Shown here: positions 19,900 to 28,435 of the stretch, one piece after another
How positions within the stretch are numbered: position 1 is the first letter of the stretch
Layout: every line of letters starts with the position of its first letter
Assembly (NCBI RefSeq): GCF_030371825.1
Contig: NZ_JAUDDM010000013.1
From: Collinsella sp944321445
GTDB taxonomy: Bacteria; Actinomycetota; Coriobacteriia; Coriobacteriales; Coriobacteriaceae
Direction: 5' to 3' (one strand)
DNA length: 56,977 nucleotides
Translations under genes and position numbers: made by a program
The notes under the pieces: generated by a model
What the model saw: only the letters and a program-made list of their open reading frames with translations
The model's database searches: none
What the model was told of the DNA's origin: nothing

Positions 19900-21168
19900 A
19901 TGCGTTTGTTCGAGCGCGAGGGCTACCTCGAGAAGATCCGCGGGTTCTACCGCGACGACGGCGTGGTCAAGGTCCTCACCGGGGTCCGCCGGTGCGGCAA
20001 GTCGTGTCTCATGCAGACCATTGCTGAGGAGCTCAGGGCCACGGGGGTGCGGGAGGACCACATCATCTACCTCGACCTCGACCGGTACGGCTTCCGCTCG
20101 GTGAAGACGCCGGACCAGCTCGAGGCGCTGATCGAGCCTGCGCTCAAGACCCGCGGCATGAAGTACCTCTTCATCGATGAGATCCAGAACGTCGAGGGCT
20201 TCGAGGAGGTGGTGAACGAGTTTCGCACCGAGGGCGGATTCTACATCTTCATCACCGGGTCGAACTCCTATCTGCTCTCCGGTGAGCTCGCCACCAAGCT
20301 GACGGGGCGCTACGTCGAGTTCGAGGTGCAGACGCTCAGCTTCAAGGAGTACCGCGAGATGAAACGCTTCCTAGGGCAGGTGGTCGACCCCAACCCTGTG
20401 GCCGAGCTCGACCGCTACATCCTCGAGGGCGGCTTCCCCAAGGCGCTCGGCTACCCCAAGATGGCGGACAAACGCGCCTACGTGAGCTCCGTCATCAAGG
20501 AGATCTTCGAGAAGGACATCCGAAGGCGTGTGAAGGTGAAGAACGCCTCGGTCTTCAACCAGGTGCGCGACTACGTCATCAACAACTTTGGCGCGACGAC
20601 CTCGCTCACGAACATCCTCTCCGACCTTGAGCGGCAGGGCGTCCGCATCAAGCGCGAGACGCTCAACCGCTACCTCCAGATACTCGAGGACGCCAAGATC
20701 ATCAGCAAGTGCGCGCGCTTCGACATGAAGTCGCGCAAGTCGCTCAAAGGCGAGCAGAAGTACTACCTCGCTGACCTGAGCTTCTACTTCGCGCTCAACA
20801 CGGACAACCGCATCAACTACGGGCCGGTGCTGGAGAACATCGTCTACTGCTACGCGAGGAGCCTGGGATACGAGGTGAGCGTGGGGCGCATCGGCAAGCT
20901 CGAATGCGACTTCGTCATGCGCTCGCCCGAGATGGAGTACGCCTACGTGCAGGTGGCGATGACCATCATGAACGACCGGAAGACCGAGGACCGCGAGTAC
21001 CGACCGCTCGAGCAGATAAGGGACAACTGGCCTAAGTTCGTCATCACGCGCAGCGACCCCATCCAGCGCCGCGGCGGCATCGTGCACGAGAACGTGACGG
21101 AGCTGATCGGGGAGGGGCGGACGTTCGGGTTGGCGTGGGTGAGCGCTTCGGCGGGAGTAGGTTGCTAA
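19900..21168 (+). CDS. AAA+ ATPase with DUF4143 C-terminal domain (unit 1)
   Basis: 422 residues. Walker A GVRRCGKSCLM (about 27-37), Walker B KYLFIDEIQN (about 88-97), the sensor strand ITGSNSYLLSGE, then the DUF4143 half with SRKSLKGEQKYYLADLSFYF and a nuclease-like strand pattern ending ECDFVMRSPEMEYAYVQVA. This family (AAA_14/DUF4143) is widespread, often multicopy and poorly characterised; some members sit in defence islands. It is clearly paralogous to the gene at 32378 (shared GRYVEFE, FITGSNSYLLSGEL). It follows hsdS with a hairpin directly before the start. Confidence 0.88.
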   Translation: MRLFEREGYLEKIRGFYRDDGVVKVLTGVRRCGKSCLMQTIAEELRATGVREDHIIYLDLDRYGFRSVKTPDQLEALIEPALKTRGMKYLFIDEIQNVEGFEEVVNEFRTEGGFYIFITGSNSYLLSGELATKLTGRYVEFEVQTLSFKEYREMKRFLGQVVDPNPVAELDRYILEGGFPKALGYPKMADKRAYVSSVIKEIFEKDIRRRVKVKNASVFNQVRDYVINNFGATTSLTNILSDLERQGVRIKRETLNRYLQILEDAKIISKCARFDMKSRKSLKGEQKYYLADLSFYFALNTDNRINYGPVLENIVYCYARSLGYEVSVGRIGKLECDFVMRSPEMEYAYVQVAMTIMNDRKTEDREYRPLEQIRDNWPKFVITRSDPIQRRGGIVHENVTELIGEGRTFGLAWVSASAGVGC

Positions 21169-21184
21169 GAAGTTGCTCTTACCT

Positions 21185-21338
21185 ACTCGGACCTGCTCTT
21201 ACCTGCGCCAATTGCTTAGCGGGAGGGCATGTCATAGAGATGAACTGCGGGCTTATATTCTGATGGTGGTCGGGATGTGCGCTGGCTACCCTTATCCACA
21301 CTAACCTACTCGGACTTACTCTCATCTACTCGGAATGA
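21185..21338 (+). repeat. Cluster of ACTCGGAC-type short repeats, left side
   Basis: This 382-nt gap without a gene contains ACTCGGACCTGCTCTTACC (21185-21203), CTACTCGGACTTACTC (21306-21321) and another CTACTCGG nearby. The first matches 26392-26410 with one mismatch; the second is identical to 26512-26527. The two clusters bracket the two-gene unit at 21551-25878. Confidence 0.65.
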
Positions 21339-21550
21339 AGGGCAGGGCAGGTGAGAGGCTTAAGTGCGCTAGAGCTTTTGAACAACGATGACATTCATGC
21401 TCTGATATTGCTCGGCAGCGAGTTGCCAGCCGCTTTTCGTACAGTTTCGCTTATGGAATTGCCGACAAACCCCTTGCGTTTCTTAGAGCGCATCAGTGCT
21501 TATTGTCGGAACAACGTTGTTGGCAGCTGGCGCTTGTCCCTCAATGTCGC

Positions 21551-23986
21551 TCATGACCCCATCTTACCAACAGCTGGCAGGGCGCTCATCTTCTTGGTCG
21601 CTGTCTTCAGAGCCTTGGCGAGCTCGTCGCTGCTGCGTCTCATGTACTTTCTGCTTCGGTTCATGATCTTGATCATCCTCTTTGGGCTGATATCTTCCTT
21701 GTCGTCGGTCTTATCGTCATCGTCCTCGGGAACCTCATTGTCAGGCATCCTGCGTTTTACTGCTTCAATCTCAACTTCAAGCTCGACTATCCGCTGGTTC
21801 AGCACGGTATGGATTTCAGCGACGGAGTTAAGGTCGCCGTACCGCCCGATAAGCACTTCCTCGCAGAAGGCTACGAGCTTGGCGCACTCGTCCAGCACGT
21901 AGCTCCCGTTCGTCACAAGTGCCATCGACGTTGCGGCAGAGACGCCGGATCCACCGACGGCTCCGAGCAGCGCGCCGCCGCCGGCTATGAGCATAGTCCC
22001 GCCTGCCATGCCGGCGCCACCGGCGGCGATAGCGCCGCCGCCAAGAAATGCAAGGCTGGCACTCGTGAGAGCAGCTCCGTGCAGCGCGGCCGCCTCAAGC
22101 CCCAGAGCCGCTGCCAATGTCGGTGCTATGGCGGGTGCGAAGTAGAACGCGAGACCACCAGTCGCTGCCACGACAACCACGGTTCCCGCAGCTCCGACGA
22201 CACGTTTGGTCACGGCACCGTCAAGCTTACCGCGTGCGTTGTTAACCGCTTTGTCTAGCTTCGTGAGGTCCTTCTTTCCCACGACGCTCTGGCGCTCGCA
22301 GAACACCTCGCCGAGGTAGCCGCTGCCGAGCTTGAGCCCCTTGTAGAGCTTGTCGTTGTCGCCATGTAGCGGAACGTAGGGCTTGAACCGCTTTGCTTCC
22401 ATCGCGACGAGCCACAGCCAGGAGCTGTTCGCGCAGTTATCGAGCCGTGTCGCGACGGAGTCGTATATGGCATCACTGCCCAGGAAGTACCCGGCGTTTG
22501 CTGCCCAAACGAGGTCGACCGTTTCGACGACCATCTCGCTCCATTCCCTGAGCCACGCGCGCTTCCTCTCGGCGCGCTTTGGGCGCTTCTCTTCTGTGAT
22601 GTCGTGGGCGACGATGGCATATTCGATTGAGTGCAGCATTCGCGCCTGCATAAAGTCGAGCTTGAGACAGCCAAGGTCGGAAAGCCCGTGCTCGTATGCC
22701 TCCTCCGGGCTCTCGCCCTCTTCCAACTCCCTGTCTTTGAGCGTGGCGTTTACGTCTACGACGCAGGCGATCACGAAAGTCGCCACGCCCACGTAGTTCA
22801 CGCGTAGGAAAAACGTGACGGGGTCCTTGCCCATGATGGCCCTCACGGCGGCGTCGGCGATGTCCACGCCGGTGAAGACGCCGCTCGACACGGTGACCAT
22901 GCGGCGCATGGCGGGGGTGCCCCAGGGAAGAATGTCCTCGGGGGCGATTCGCTCGAGGTCGCCAATGCAGCGTATCCCAAGGTCCCGGACCTCGCGGGCA
23001 AGCCTCCTACAGAAGTAGAACCCGCGCACGACGCACTGGTTTATGAGCACCGGGATGGTCTGCCTTCCGACCTCGCCGAGTATGCCGACCTCGGTGCGCA
23101 GGTCGAACTTCTTGACGCTGTCCTTGATTATCCTGCCGTTCTCGTCGTGATCGGCAAGCAAGGTTCCGTTGAAGAGCTTGGTCACCCACAGACGGAAGCC
23201 CATGTCTCCGTCGCCGGACTCTTTGAAGAACGGGAGCGCCGAGAGCTCCTTCATGAACGATACGAGCGGGCCGGGAATGCCGGTGCCGCCCATGAGCGCA
23301 CCGCTGGAGCCTGCCATGTCGCTTACCATGTGGAAGAACCAGCCGATGGTTCCAAAGGCGATCTTCTCCTGGAAGTTCTTTCCGATGCAGGCCCTGTGCG
23401 ACTTGGGGACGGGAGCGACGTGCAGCATGCCCGCCTTGTCGGTTCCCACGACAAGCCCAGTGAACTGGGTGAATATCGAGAAGAACAGGCCGCCGATGCT
23501 GAAATGGTGCGAGAAGTCGCGAAGGTGGTGCTGCAATCCTCCGCCGAAGTCGTTGGTGTTGCCATCAGCTGCAAGCGGGTGGTTCTTCTCGAGCGTCTTT
23601 ATCGCGTCGCTTAGGTCATCCCCGGAGTAACCTTCCACGCGGGCGACCTTCATCACCACCTTCTCGATCCTGTCCCTGCCCCACTCGCTTGCGCGGTCGA
23701 GGGAGAGCTCGCCCACGTAGAAGACATCAATAAGGCCGGAAAGGACGCCGCTGCTTACTGCGACGATGTAGTCGAGCTTGTCCGCCTCGTCTACGCGTGG
23801 TTCCCACTCGATTCTGTCCTCAAGTGTCTCGGTCACGCCAGCATAAACCTCTCTGGCACCCGATGAGCTTCCGAAAGAACTGGGTTCAGCCATGAGGAGC
23901 TTCGGTTTCTCTTGGAATGCGAGCTCGTATTGGATGAGCGGCCTGTCGTCATCCATGAAGAAAGCAGTTGCGACCGTATTGTTCAT
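21551..23986 (-). CDS. 811-residue uncharacterised membrane protein of a defence-type pair
   Basis: No named domain recognised. Conserved-looking core around 170-260: DFSHHFSIGGLFFSIFTQFT, then GWFFHMVSDMAGSSG and GIPGPLVSFMKELSALP; I recall similar blocks in uncharacterised Firmicutes and Actinobacteria proteins but cannot verify it. A long Gly/Ala-rich hydrophobic region (about 615-705), glycine-zipper-like, could form several membrane helices; an acidic linker (PEDDDDKTDDKED) and a basic helical tail follow. Its start is 14 nt after the stop of the DUF262/DUF1524 gene, so the two are co-transcribed. A membrane effector coupled to a nucleic-acid sensor is one possible reading. Confidence 0.75.
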   Translation of the reverse strand: MNNTVATAFFMDDDRPLIQYELAFQEKPKLLMAEPSSFGSSSGAREVYAGVTETLEDRIEWEPRVDEADKLDYIVAVSSGVLSGLIDVFYVGELSLDRASEWGRDRIEKVVMKVARVEGYSGDDLSDAIKTLEKNHPLAADGNTNDFGGGLQHHLRDFSHHFSIGGLFFSIFTQFTGLVVGTDKAGMLHVAPVPKSHRACIGKNFQEKIAFGTIGWFFHMVSDMAGSSGALMGGTGIPGPLVSFMKELSALPFFKESGDGDMGFRLWVTKLFNGTLLADHDENGRIIKDSVKKFDLRTEVGILGEVGRQTIPVLINQCVVRGFYFCRRLAREVRDLGIRCIGDLERIAPEDILPWGTPAMRRMVTVSSGVFTGVDIADAAVRAIMGKDPVTFFLRVNYVGVATFVIACVVDVNATLKDRELEEGESPEEAYEHGLSDLGCLKLDFMQARMLHSIEYAIVAHDITEEKRPKRAERKRAWLREWSEMVVETVDLVWAANAGYFLGSDAIYDSVATRLDNCANSSWLWLVAMEAKRFKPYVPLHGDNDKLYKGLKLGSGYLGEVFCERQSVVGKKDLTKLDKAVNNARGKLDGAVTKRVVGAAGTVVVVAATGGLAFYFAPAIAPTLAAALGLEAAALHGAALTSASLAFLGGGAIAAGGAGMAGGTMLIAGGGALLGAVGGSGVSAATSMALVTNGSYVLDECAKLVAFCEEVLIGRYGDLNSVAEIHTVLNQRIVELEVEIEAVKRRMPDNEVPEDDDDKTDDKEDISPKRMIKIMNRSRKYMRRSSDELAKALKTATKKMSALPAVGKMGS

Positions 23987-24000
23987 TCCAGCTATGCCCC

Positions 24001-25878
24001 CTAAAACTCGATGTCGTCGAACGTGAATGCCTTCAATGCGAGCTTCACGAGCTTCTCGGTTCTCGCCTCAATCTGCTCCTTCGTCCAGCTGTCCACGCTC
24101 ACGAGGTCGTCGTTGAGGTTGAGTCCGTTGCGGTACCCGACGTTCGAGCCGTTTGAGTCCTTGCGGTCGCGTTTCTCGATGAAGGGCATGTTGCTCAGCT
24201 TCGAGTTGTAGCCGGTGATGGTCAGGTTGCCGAGGGTGTGGACGTATGCAGCCTGAATCTCCTGGGCCTTCGCCTTGTCGCCACCACCGATCATGTCCAC
24301 CCAGCTCGCTGGGATGTTCTCGCCCTGGGGGAACACGTGCTCGATGGTCCACACGTAGTTACCTGACGGGTAGCGCTCCCAGAGCCCCTTCATCTCCTTG
24401 GTGACGCTCGGCTCCGCGAGCACGGTGAGGATGTAGCGCGTCATATCCGGGTTCACGTCGTATATCGGTCCCTCAAGCCGCTCCTTGAAGGTCACGTCGC
24501 TTGACGAAACGTCGACAAGCCTCCGCTTGATGTAGCGAGCGACGTGTACGCCCTCCATCCGGTCGTCTTCGATGCCCTCGCAGATGCTGATGAAAAGGCG
24601 CTCCAGATCGCGGGTGGGCGGCGTGTCGGTTATGTTGCGCCTCACAAAGAACCTGACCAGCAGCGCGGCGATTCCGGCGATGAGGCTGTCGTCCAGGTCG
24701 AGCTCCGACCTTCTCTTCATGAGGTAGAGGAGCATCAGGTAGGAGGGGACGCCCTGAGCGCGTGCAAGCTCCACGAGCTGGCGTACGAGCCCGACGTCCA
24801 TGCCCTCGCGGTCAATCCCGATGATTTGCGAATAGATGGCGGAGTTGCCGATGAGCTCGTCGAGCACCCCGAGCGCGCCGGGGTCTTGGCTGATCCTCTT
24901 TTCGTAGATTTTGAGCAGGTTCGAGCGGGTGGCCACCGAGCCGAGCGGCAGCTGTGCGCCGCCCTCCTGCACGAAGGGCTTGTTCACGTCGCGGCGGAAG
25001 GCGTCGTAGTTCTGGCGGAAGAAGCGCTCCTGGGTGGCGTAGTCGTCGCCGAGGTTACGAAGCACCTCCTGCCATTGCTCGAAGTAGTAGTCGAGCTCGT
25101 CACCATCGGCGTCGGCCACCTTCGCAAGCAGGGTGTTCTTGATTAGGTCCACGGCGGAGAGGGGTACGCCTCGGTTGTTCAGCGACGCGAACAGCGTGTA
25201 GGCGTCGGCGTGGCTGTCTACGTTAATCTGCACGAGCACAGCCGAGCAGAGCACCCTGCTCTTGTCGAGCAGGGTGCGCACGGCATCGTCATCACCCATG
25301 CCGGCGATCTCCTCGCCGAGCCGGTCATAGAAGTACTCGAATGCCTTCGACATCTTGCGCACGCCGTGGTACTTGGGCCGCTGCATCACGACTGCGAGTC
25401 CGACGCGTTCCTTGAGGACCCAGCGGTAGTCGTCCTGGTTGTGGTTCTGAACCTGAGGCACCACGCGCGTCATGCCCTTGTTTGACTTGAGGACGAGCCT
25501 GTTGCGCAGCGGCCTTACGTCGTCGAGCTGCATGTCCTCGTCTATGGCGTCTGGGTGCTCGTTGATGCGGGCGTACAGCGCTGCGAGTAGCAGGCTGATG
25601 GTAGTAAGCCTCTGCTGGCCGTCGATGACCTCGAAGTCCACGATGTTGGTCTTCGGGTCGATCTCGCCCTGGATAACGATGATGGATCCGAGGAAGTAGC
25701 CTGGGTCATTGTCGAAGACGTCGTCGTAGAGGTTCGCCCAGTCTCGCTGGCCCCATGTGTACTCACGCTGGTAACGGGGTATGTTGTAGACCTTCAGCGC
25801 ATCGGTTGATAGGATGCTGGCTACGGAGGGGTCACTTACGTTCTTGATCATCTCATCCCGGCTCTCGTTATACGGCAT
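24001..25878 (-). CDS. DUF262-DUF1524 protein, GmrSD-like type IV restriction nuclease (fused)
   Basis: 625 residues from the first ATG; an ATG at 25851 (MIKNVSDPS) is equally possible, as neither has a clear SD. DUF262 (GmrS-like) at the N terminus with IPRYQREYTWG (about 33-43) and FEVIDGQQRLTTI (DGQQR, the ParB-like nucleotide motif, about 84). DUF1524 (GmrD-like, HNH) at the C terminus with WTIEHVFPQGEN (H514), HTLGNLTITGYNSKLSN (about 547-563). GmrSD enzymes cut glucosylated or otherwise modified phage DNA. First gene of a pair with the 811-residue membrane protein. Confidence 0.88.
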   Translation of the reverse strand: MPYNESRDEMIKNVSDPSVASILSTDALKVYNIPRYQREYTWGQRDWANLYDDVFDNDPGYFLGSIIVIQGEIDPKTNIVDFEVIDGQQRLTTISLLLAALYARINEHPDAIDEDMQLDDVRPLRNRLVLKSNKGMTRVVPQVQNHNQDDYRWVLKERVGLAVVMQRPKYHGVRKMSKAFEYFYDRLGEEIAGMGDDDAVRTLLDKSRVLCSAVLVQINVDSHADAYTLFASLNNRGVPLSAVDLIKNTLLAKVADADGDELDYYFEQWQEVLRNLGDDYATQERFFRQNYDAFRRDVNKPFVQEGGAQLPLGSVATRSNLLKIYEKRISQDPGALGVLDELIGNSAIYSQIIGIDREGMDVGLVRQLVELARAQGVPSYLMLLYLMKRRSELDLDDSLIAGIAALLVRFFVRRNITDTPPTRDLERLFISICEGIEDDRMEGVHVARYIKRRLVDVSSSDVTFKERLEGPIYDVNPDMTRYILTVLAEPSVTKEMKGLWERYPSGNYVWTIEHVFPQGENIPASWVDMIGGGDKAKAQEIQAAYVHTLGNLTITGYNSKLSNMPFIEKRDRKDSNGSNVGYRNGLNLNDDLVSVDSWTKEQIEARTEKLVKLALKAFTFDDIEF

Positions 25879-26206
25879 ATGGTTTCGGTTGTTTTGATAT
25901 GGAGGCGGGCTTTCCTTACCCTTCGAGTTGGATTCGGATTCGACGAGAAGGGGAGACCCAAGATGAATCTTATCGCATCAGGCGCCGTAGCTGCGTTCCG
26001 ATTCGCCTTCCTGGTGCTTCCGAGGGAGGAGCCATCCAACATCGCCACGCTTGAAGGGGGGTGTGGTCCTGGTTCCTGGGTGTGGCCATCATGCCGGGAT
26101 TGATCACATTTTGATACGCGCGGTGCTCAGAAGTCGGTGCTCGTTCGGACCATTTCTTATTGCACATCAACAGAGCTTCGCCGGCACCGCTCTGAGCGGG
26201 GGCGGC

Positions 26207-26312
26207 CGAGCCCGAAAGAAGCCGGGAAAGCATCGCGGCCCTTGTGGGGGAAGCGGGTCCCGTGACAGGCTGCGCGCACGAGGGATAACCGGCGTCCGCC
26301 GGCCTGGGCTCG
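26207..26312. other. Possible structured RNA in an 870-nt gene-free stretch
   Basis: The 25879-26747 interval has no convincing gene. CGAGCCC (26207-26213) pairs with GGGCTCG (26306-26312) and encloses further stems such as CCGGCG/CGCCGG, preceded by CCGCTC/GAGCGG. GC-rich DNA forms such stems by chance, so this is weak; strand unknown. Confidence 0.25.
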
Positions 26313-26391
26313 TCTCTATTGGGTTGACTCTGGAGTCCGCCTTGTCGGCTCTGCACCCGGCCGAGAGGGGAAGTCGGGCCCTACTCTGACC

Positions 26392-26547
26392 ACTCGGACT
26401 TGCTCTTACCCGAACTCGCCGCTTCATGTGACGGCATGTCACGCGTCTGAGCTGCTGTTTTTACGCAGTGGGTAGCCGGGTTGCTGCCGGGCTACTCGGA
26501 TCTACTCGAATCTACTCGGACTTACTCGGACCCGCTCTGTCCGAGCG
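26392..26547 (+). repeat. Cluster of ACTCGGAC-type short repeats, right side
   Basis: ACTCGGACTTGCTCTTACC (26392-26410), then four close copies of a CTACTCGGA-like unit between 26492 and 26530, and CTCTGTCCGAGCGGG. It matches the left cluster at 21185-21338 in the same orientation. Confidence 0.65.
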
Positions 26548-26602
26548 GGGGTTCAGGATTTCAGCGGATGGTCGCAGTCACTAGTGGGCTCTCCAAGAGT
26601 CG

Positions 26603-26643
26603 ACCTAAAAAACTAGAGCGGTTCCGCCAGGCGGCCCCGCTCT
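26603..26643 (-). terminator. Intrinsic terminator for the Abi_2 gene
   Basis: On the minus strand, AGAGCGG/CCGCTCT with an inner GGCGG/CCGCC stem (26615-26643), followed by AGTTTTTTAGG. It lies about 100 nt beyond the Abi_2 stop. Confidence 0.75.
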
Positions 26644-26747
26644 TACAAAACCGTAAACGGCTTTTACATCTGAGAGCATTCTGTTCGATTTGGCGTCCAG
26701 ATGTCAACGAGCTTCAGGGGGAAATCGAAGGGCGACGATGGCGTTGA

Positions 26748-27892
26748 CTATGGGCGCGAGAGCCGGCCGGCCGCCCTGTTCATGACCTCGCCGAGCATGG
26801 TCAGGCCGTTCTTCAGCTCGCCCTGCTTGGAGAAGTAGTCTATGTGCGCCATGAATCGCCTGCGCAGGGTTAGGAGCTTCTCTGCGGCGTCCCCTCTCGC
26901 GTCCTCGCTCTTGACCAGGTGCATGTAGCAGAGGGCGAGGGCGGTGAAGTCGTGGACGATGGGCGCCCTTTTGGCGAGCGACACGAGTTCGCGGTCGATC
27001 CCCAGCTCCTCGATCGCCATCTTCGAGATGGAGCCGACGGGTTTCTTCAGTTTCGAGCCGAGCGTGCTGAGCATGTTCCCGTTGTGGGCGGCGGCGTTCC
27101 TCAGCGCCTTCGTCGGGAAGAGTAGGCCCTTTACTGCCTCCTCGTCCTGCATCGCTCGCCGCTCGAAGACGTAGTACTTGTAGAGCGAGATGACGCCCCC
27201 GAAGGACGCGAGCTCGAGGTAGCTCCAGACCGCCATGTGCCCGGGGCCCCGTACTTCTCGACGAGCCCACGGGTGTAGGAGGACCCGCCCAGCCCGGCGA
27301 GGCTCCTCTCGGTGTGGTCGGGGTCTATTCCGCCGAGCGCGTCCGATGCCAGGTGCGGCAGGGAGGCGAGGGCGGAGATGACGGATTTGGCGTCCGATGC
27401 CGCCAGGTCTCCGGACAGGCTTCTGACCACCGGGGCCTTCGGCCGAATGGAGCAAAGGTCGACCCTCTTCTCGAGCACTCTGACCTTCCTCTCGCGCTCG
27501 GAGTCGAAGAAGGACGCCATGAGCTCGTAGGGATCGTCTCCCGCGTCCATGATCATCCTGTTGAGCTCGACCTTCATGTAGTGCTCGATGTCGAGCGTGA
27601 GGGAGAGGACCCTCTCGCGGAGGTGGTGGTCGAGCCTCGTGAGCTCGGCGAGGTAGGCGAAGTCGAGGTTGATATAGGAGCCGAAGCGCTCCGAGCCGGG
27701 GTTGGTGTAGCGGGAGAAGCACTTCGCGAACGCCTTCACCTTGAAGAAGAAGTTGCTCTCCCGCAGGAATCGCTCGGCCTCCCGCTCGTCCGTCAGCTCG
27801 AAGCGGACCCCTCGGTCCTTGAGGTGGCGGACCTGCTGGGCGGCGTCGATGAGCGGCCGTTCCTTTGTTGTCGCGGTGCCGGGATCTTCCAT
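26748..27892 (-). pseudogene. Abi_2 (AbiD/F-type) HEPN abortive-infection gene, frameshifted
   Basis: The N-terminal frame runs from the ATG at 27892 (MEDPGTATTKERPLIDAAQQ) to about GLVEKYGAPGTW near 27240; the family continues in a second frame, GPGHMAVWSYLELASFGGVI, to the stop at 26748. The join lies in a GGGGCCCCGGG run around 27243-27253, so a single-base slip explains the break. N part: Abi_2 signatures FLRESNFFFKVKAFAKCF and LDIEHYMKVELNRMI. C part: LRNAAAHNG, the RNxxxH catalytic motif of HEPN ribonucleases. AbiF/AbiD proteins abort phage infection by RNA cleavage. It could be a true pseudogene, a phase-variable gene or a sequencing error. Confidence 0.8.
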
Positions 27893-27909
27893 ATCGGCTC
27901 CAAAAGGTA

Positions 27910-27984
27910 AGAAAAATGCGGCTGAAGGTACAGGTACCCGCAGCCGCTAAAAGCCCTAGGGCTTTTCACAATGACTGAAGTATA
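27910..27984 (-). ncRNA. Small structured RNA upstream of the Abi_2 gene (abiF-RNA-like)
   Basis: A minus-strand -10 box TATACT (27984-27979) predicts a start near 27972. The roughly 63-nt transcript would contain AAAAGCCCTAGGGCTTTT (27966-27949, 7-bp stem with CUAG loop) and then GCGGCTG/CAGCCGC with inner GGTAC/GTACC (27947-27918), followed by ATTTTTC, an intrinsic terminator. It ends about 18 nt before the Abi_2 ATG. A conserved abiF RNA motif upstream of Abi_2 genes has been described by comparative genomics; I cannot check that this one fits its covariance model. No -35 box is evident. Confidence 0.6.
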
Positions 27985-28112
27985 CCCGATTGAGGCGGGG
28001 AGGGGGACGCTGCGGAGCTGTGGGCCGTCTATCACGTGGGTTCCATAGACTCGACACAGAGCCTGTGCGACACGGCGGCTCCGTTGGCGTTGACAGCGGC
28101 GAGGGCGTTCCC

Positions 28113-28299
28113 CTACCTCCGCGACATTCCGAAGACGAGGGCGTCCTCTCGCTCGACGTCAGAGGGCCCCTCCTCGCCGCGCGCAGCGGAGAACTCCCTC
28201 GCGAGGAAGTCGACCGACCAGGCGAGCGCCTCGTCGACCTCGTCGGCGGACCGTATGCTCCCGTGCTCTCGGTACACGTGCCATCTCGTCGCGGAGCAT
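28113..28299 (-). pseudogene. Possible small gene remnant
   Basis: After GGAGGA, an ATG at 28299 gives MLRDEMARV; shifting one frame near 28275 continues YREHGSIRSADEVDEALAWS and on to SRR-stop at 28113, about 62 residues in all. The joined peptide is acidic and helix-like; no family recognised. Weak, based on frame continuity and amino acid composition only. Confidence 0.3.
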
Positions 28300-28352
28300 C
28301 TTGTAGACGCGTGTCCTCCGCTAACTGCGCGTCAATTATGGTATGAACTGCC

Positions 28353-28430
28353 CTATTGAGAAGAAATGCCGCATACGGCAAAAATGCTCAATAGAAGTCA
28401 ATTGGGAATCAAAGCGAGGTGCGCACCTCG
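28353..28430. repeat. Hairpin and 16-bp palindrome before a truncated ATPase
   Basis: CTATTGAG/CTCAATAG (28353-28360 with 28387-28394) encloses TGCCG/CGGCA. A perfect 16-bp palindrome CGAGGTGCGCACCTCG follows at 28415-28430, right before the first residues that match DUF4143. The hairpin resembles those before the intact ATPases in layout, not sequence. Confidence 0.6.
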
Positions 28431-28435
28431 TAAAA

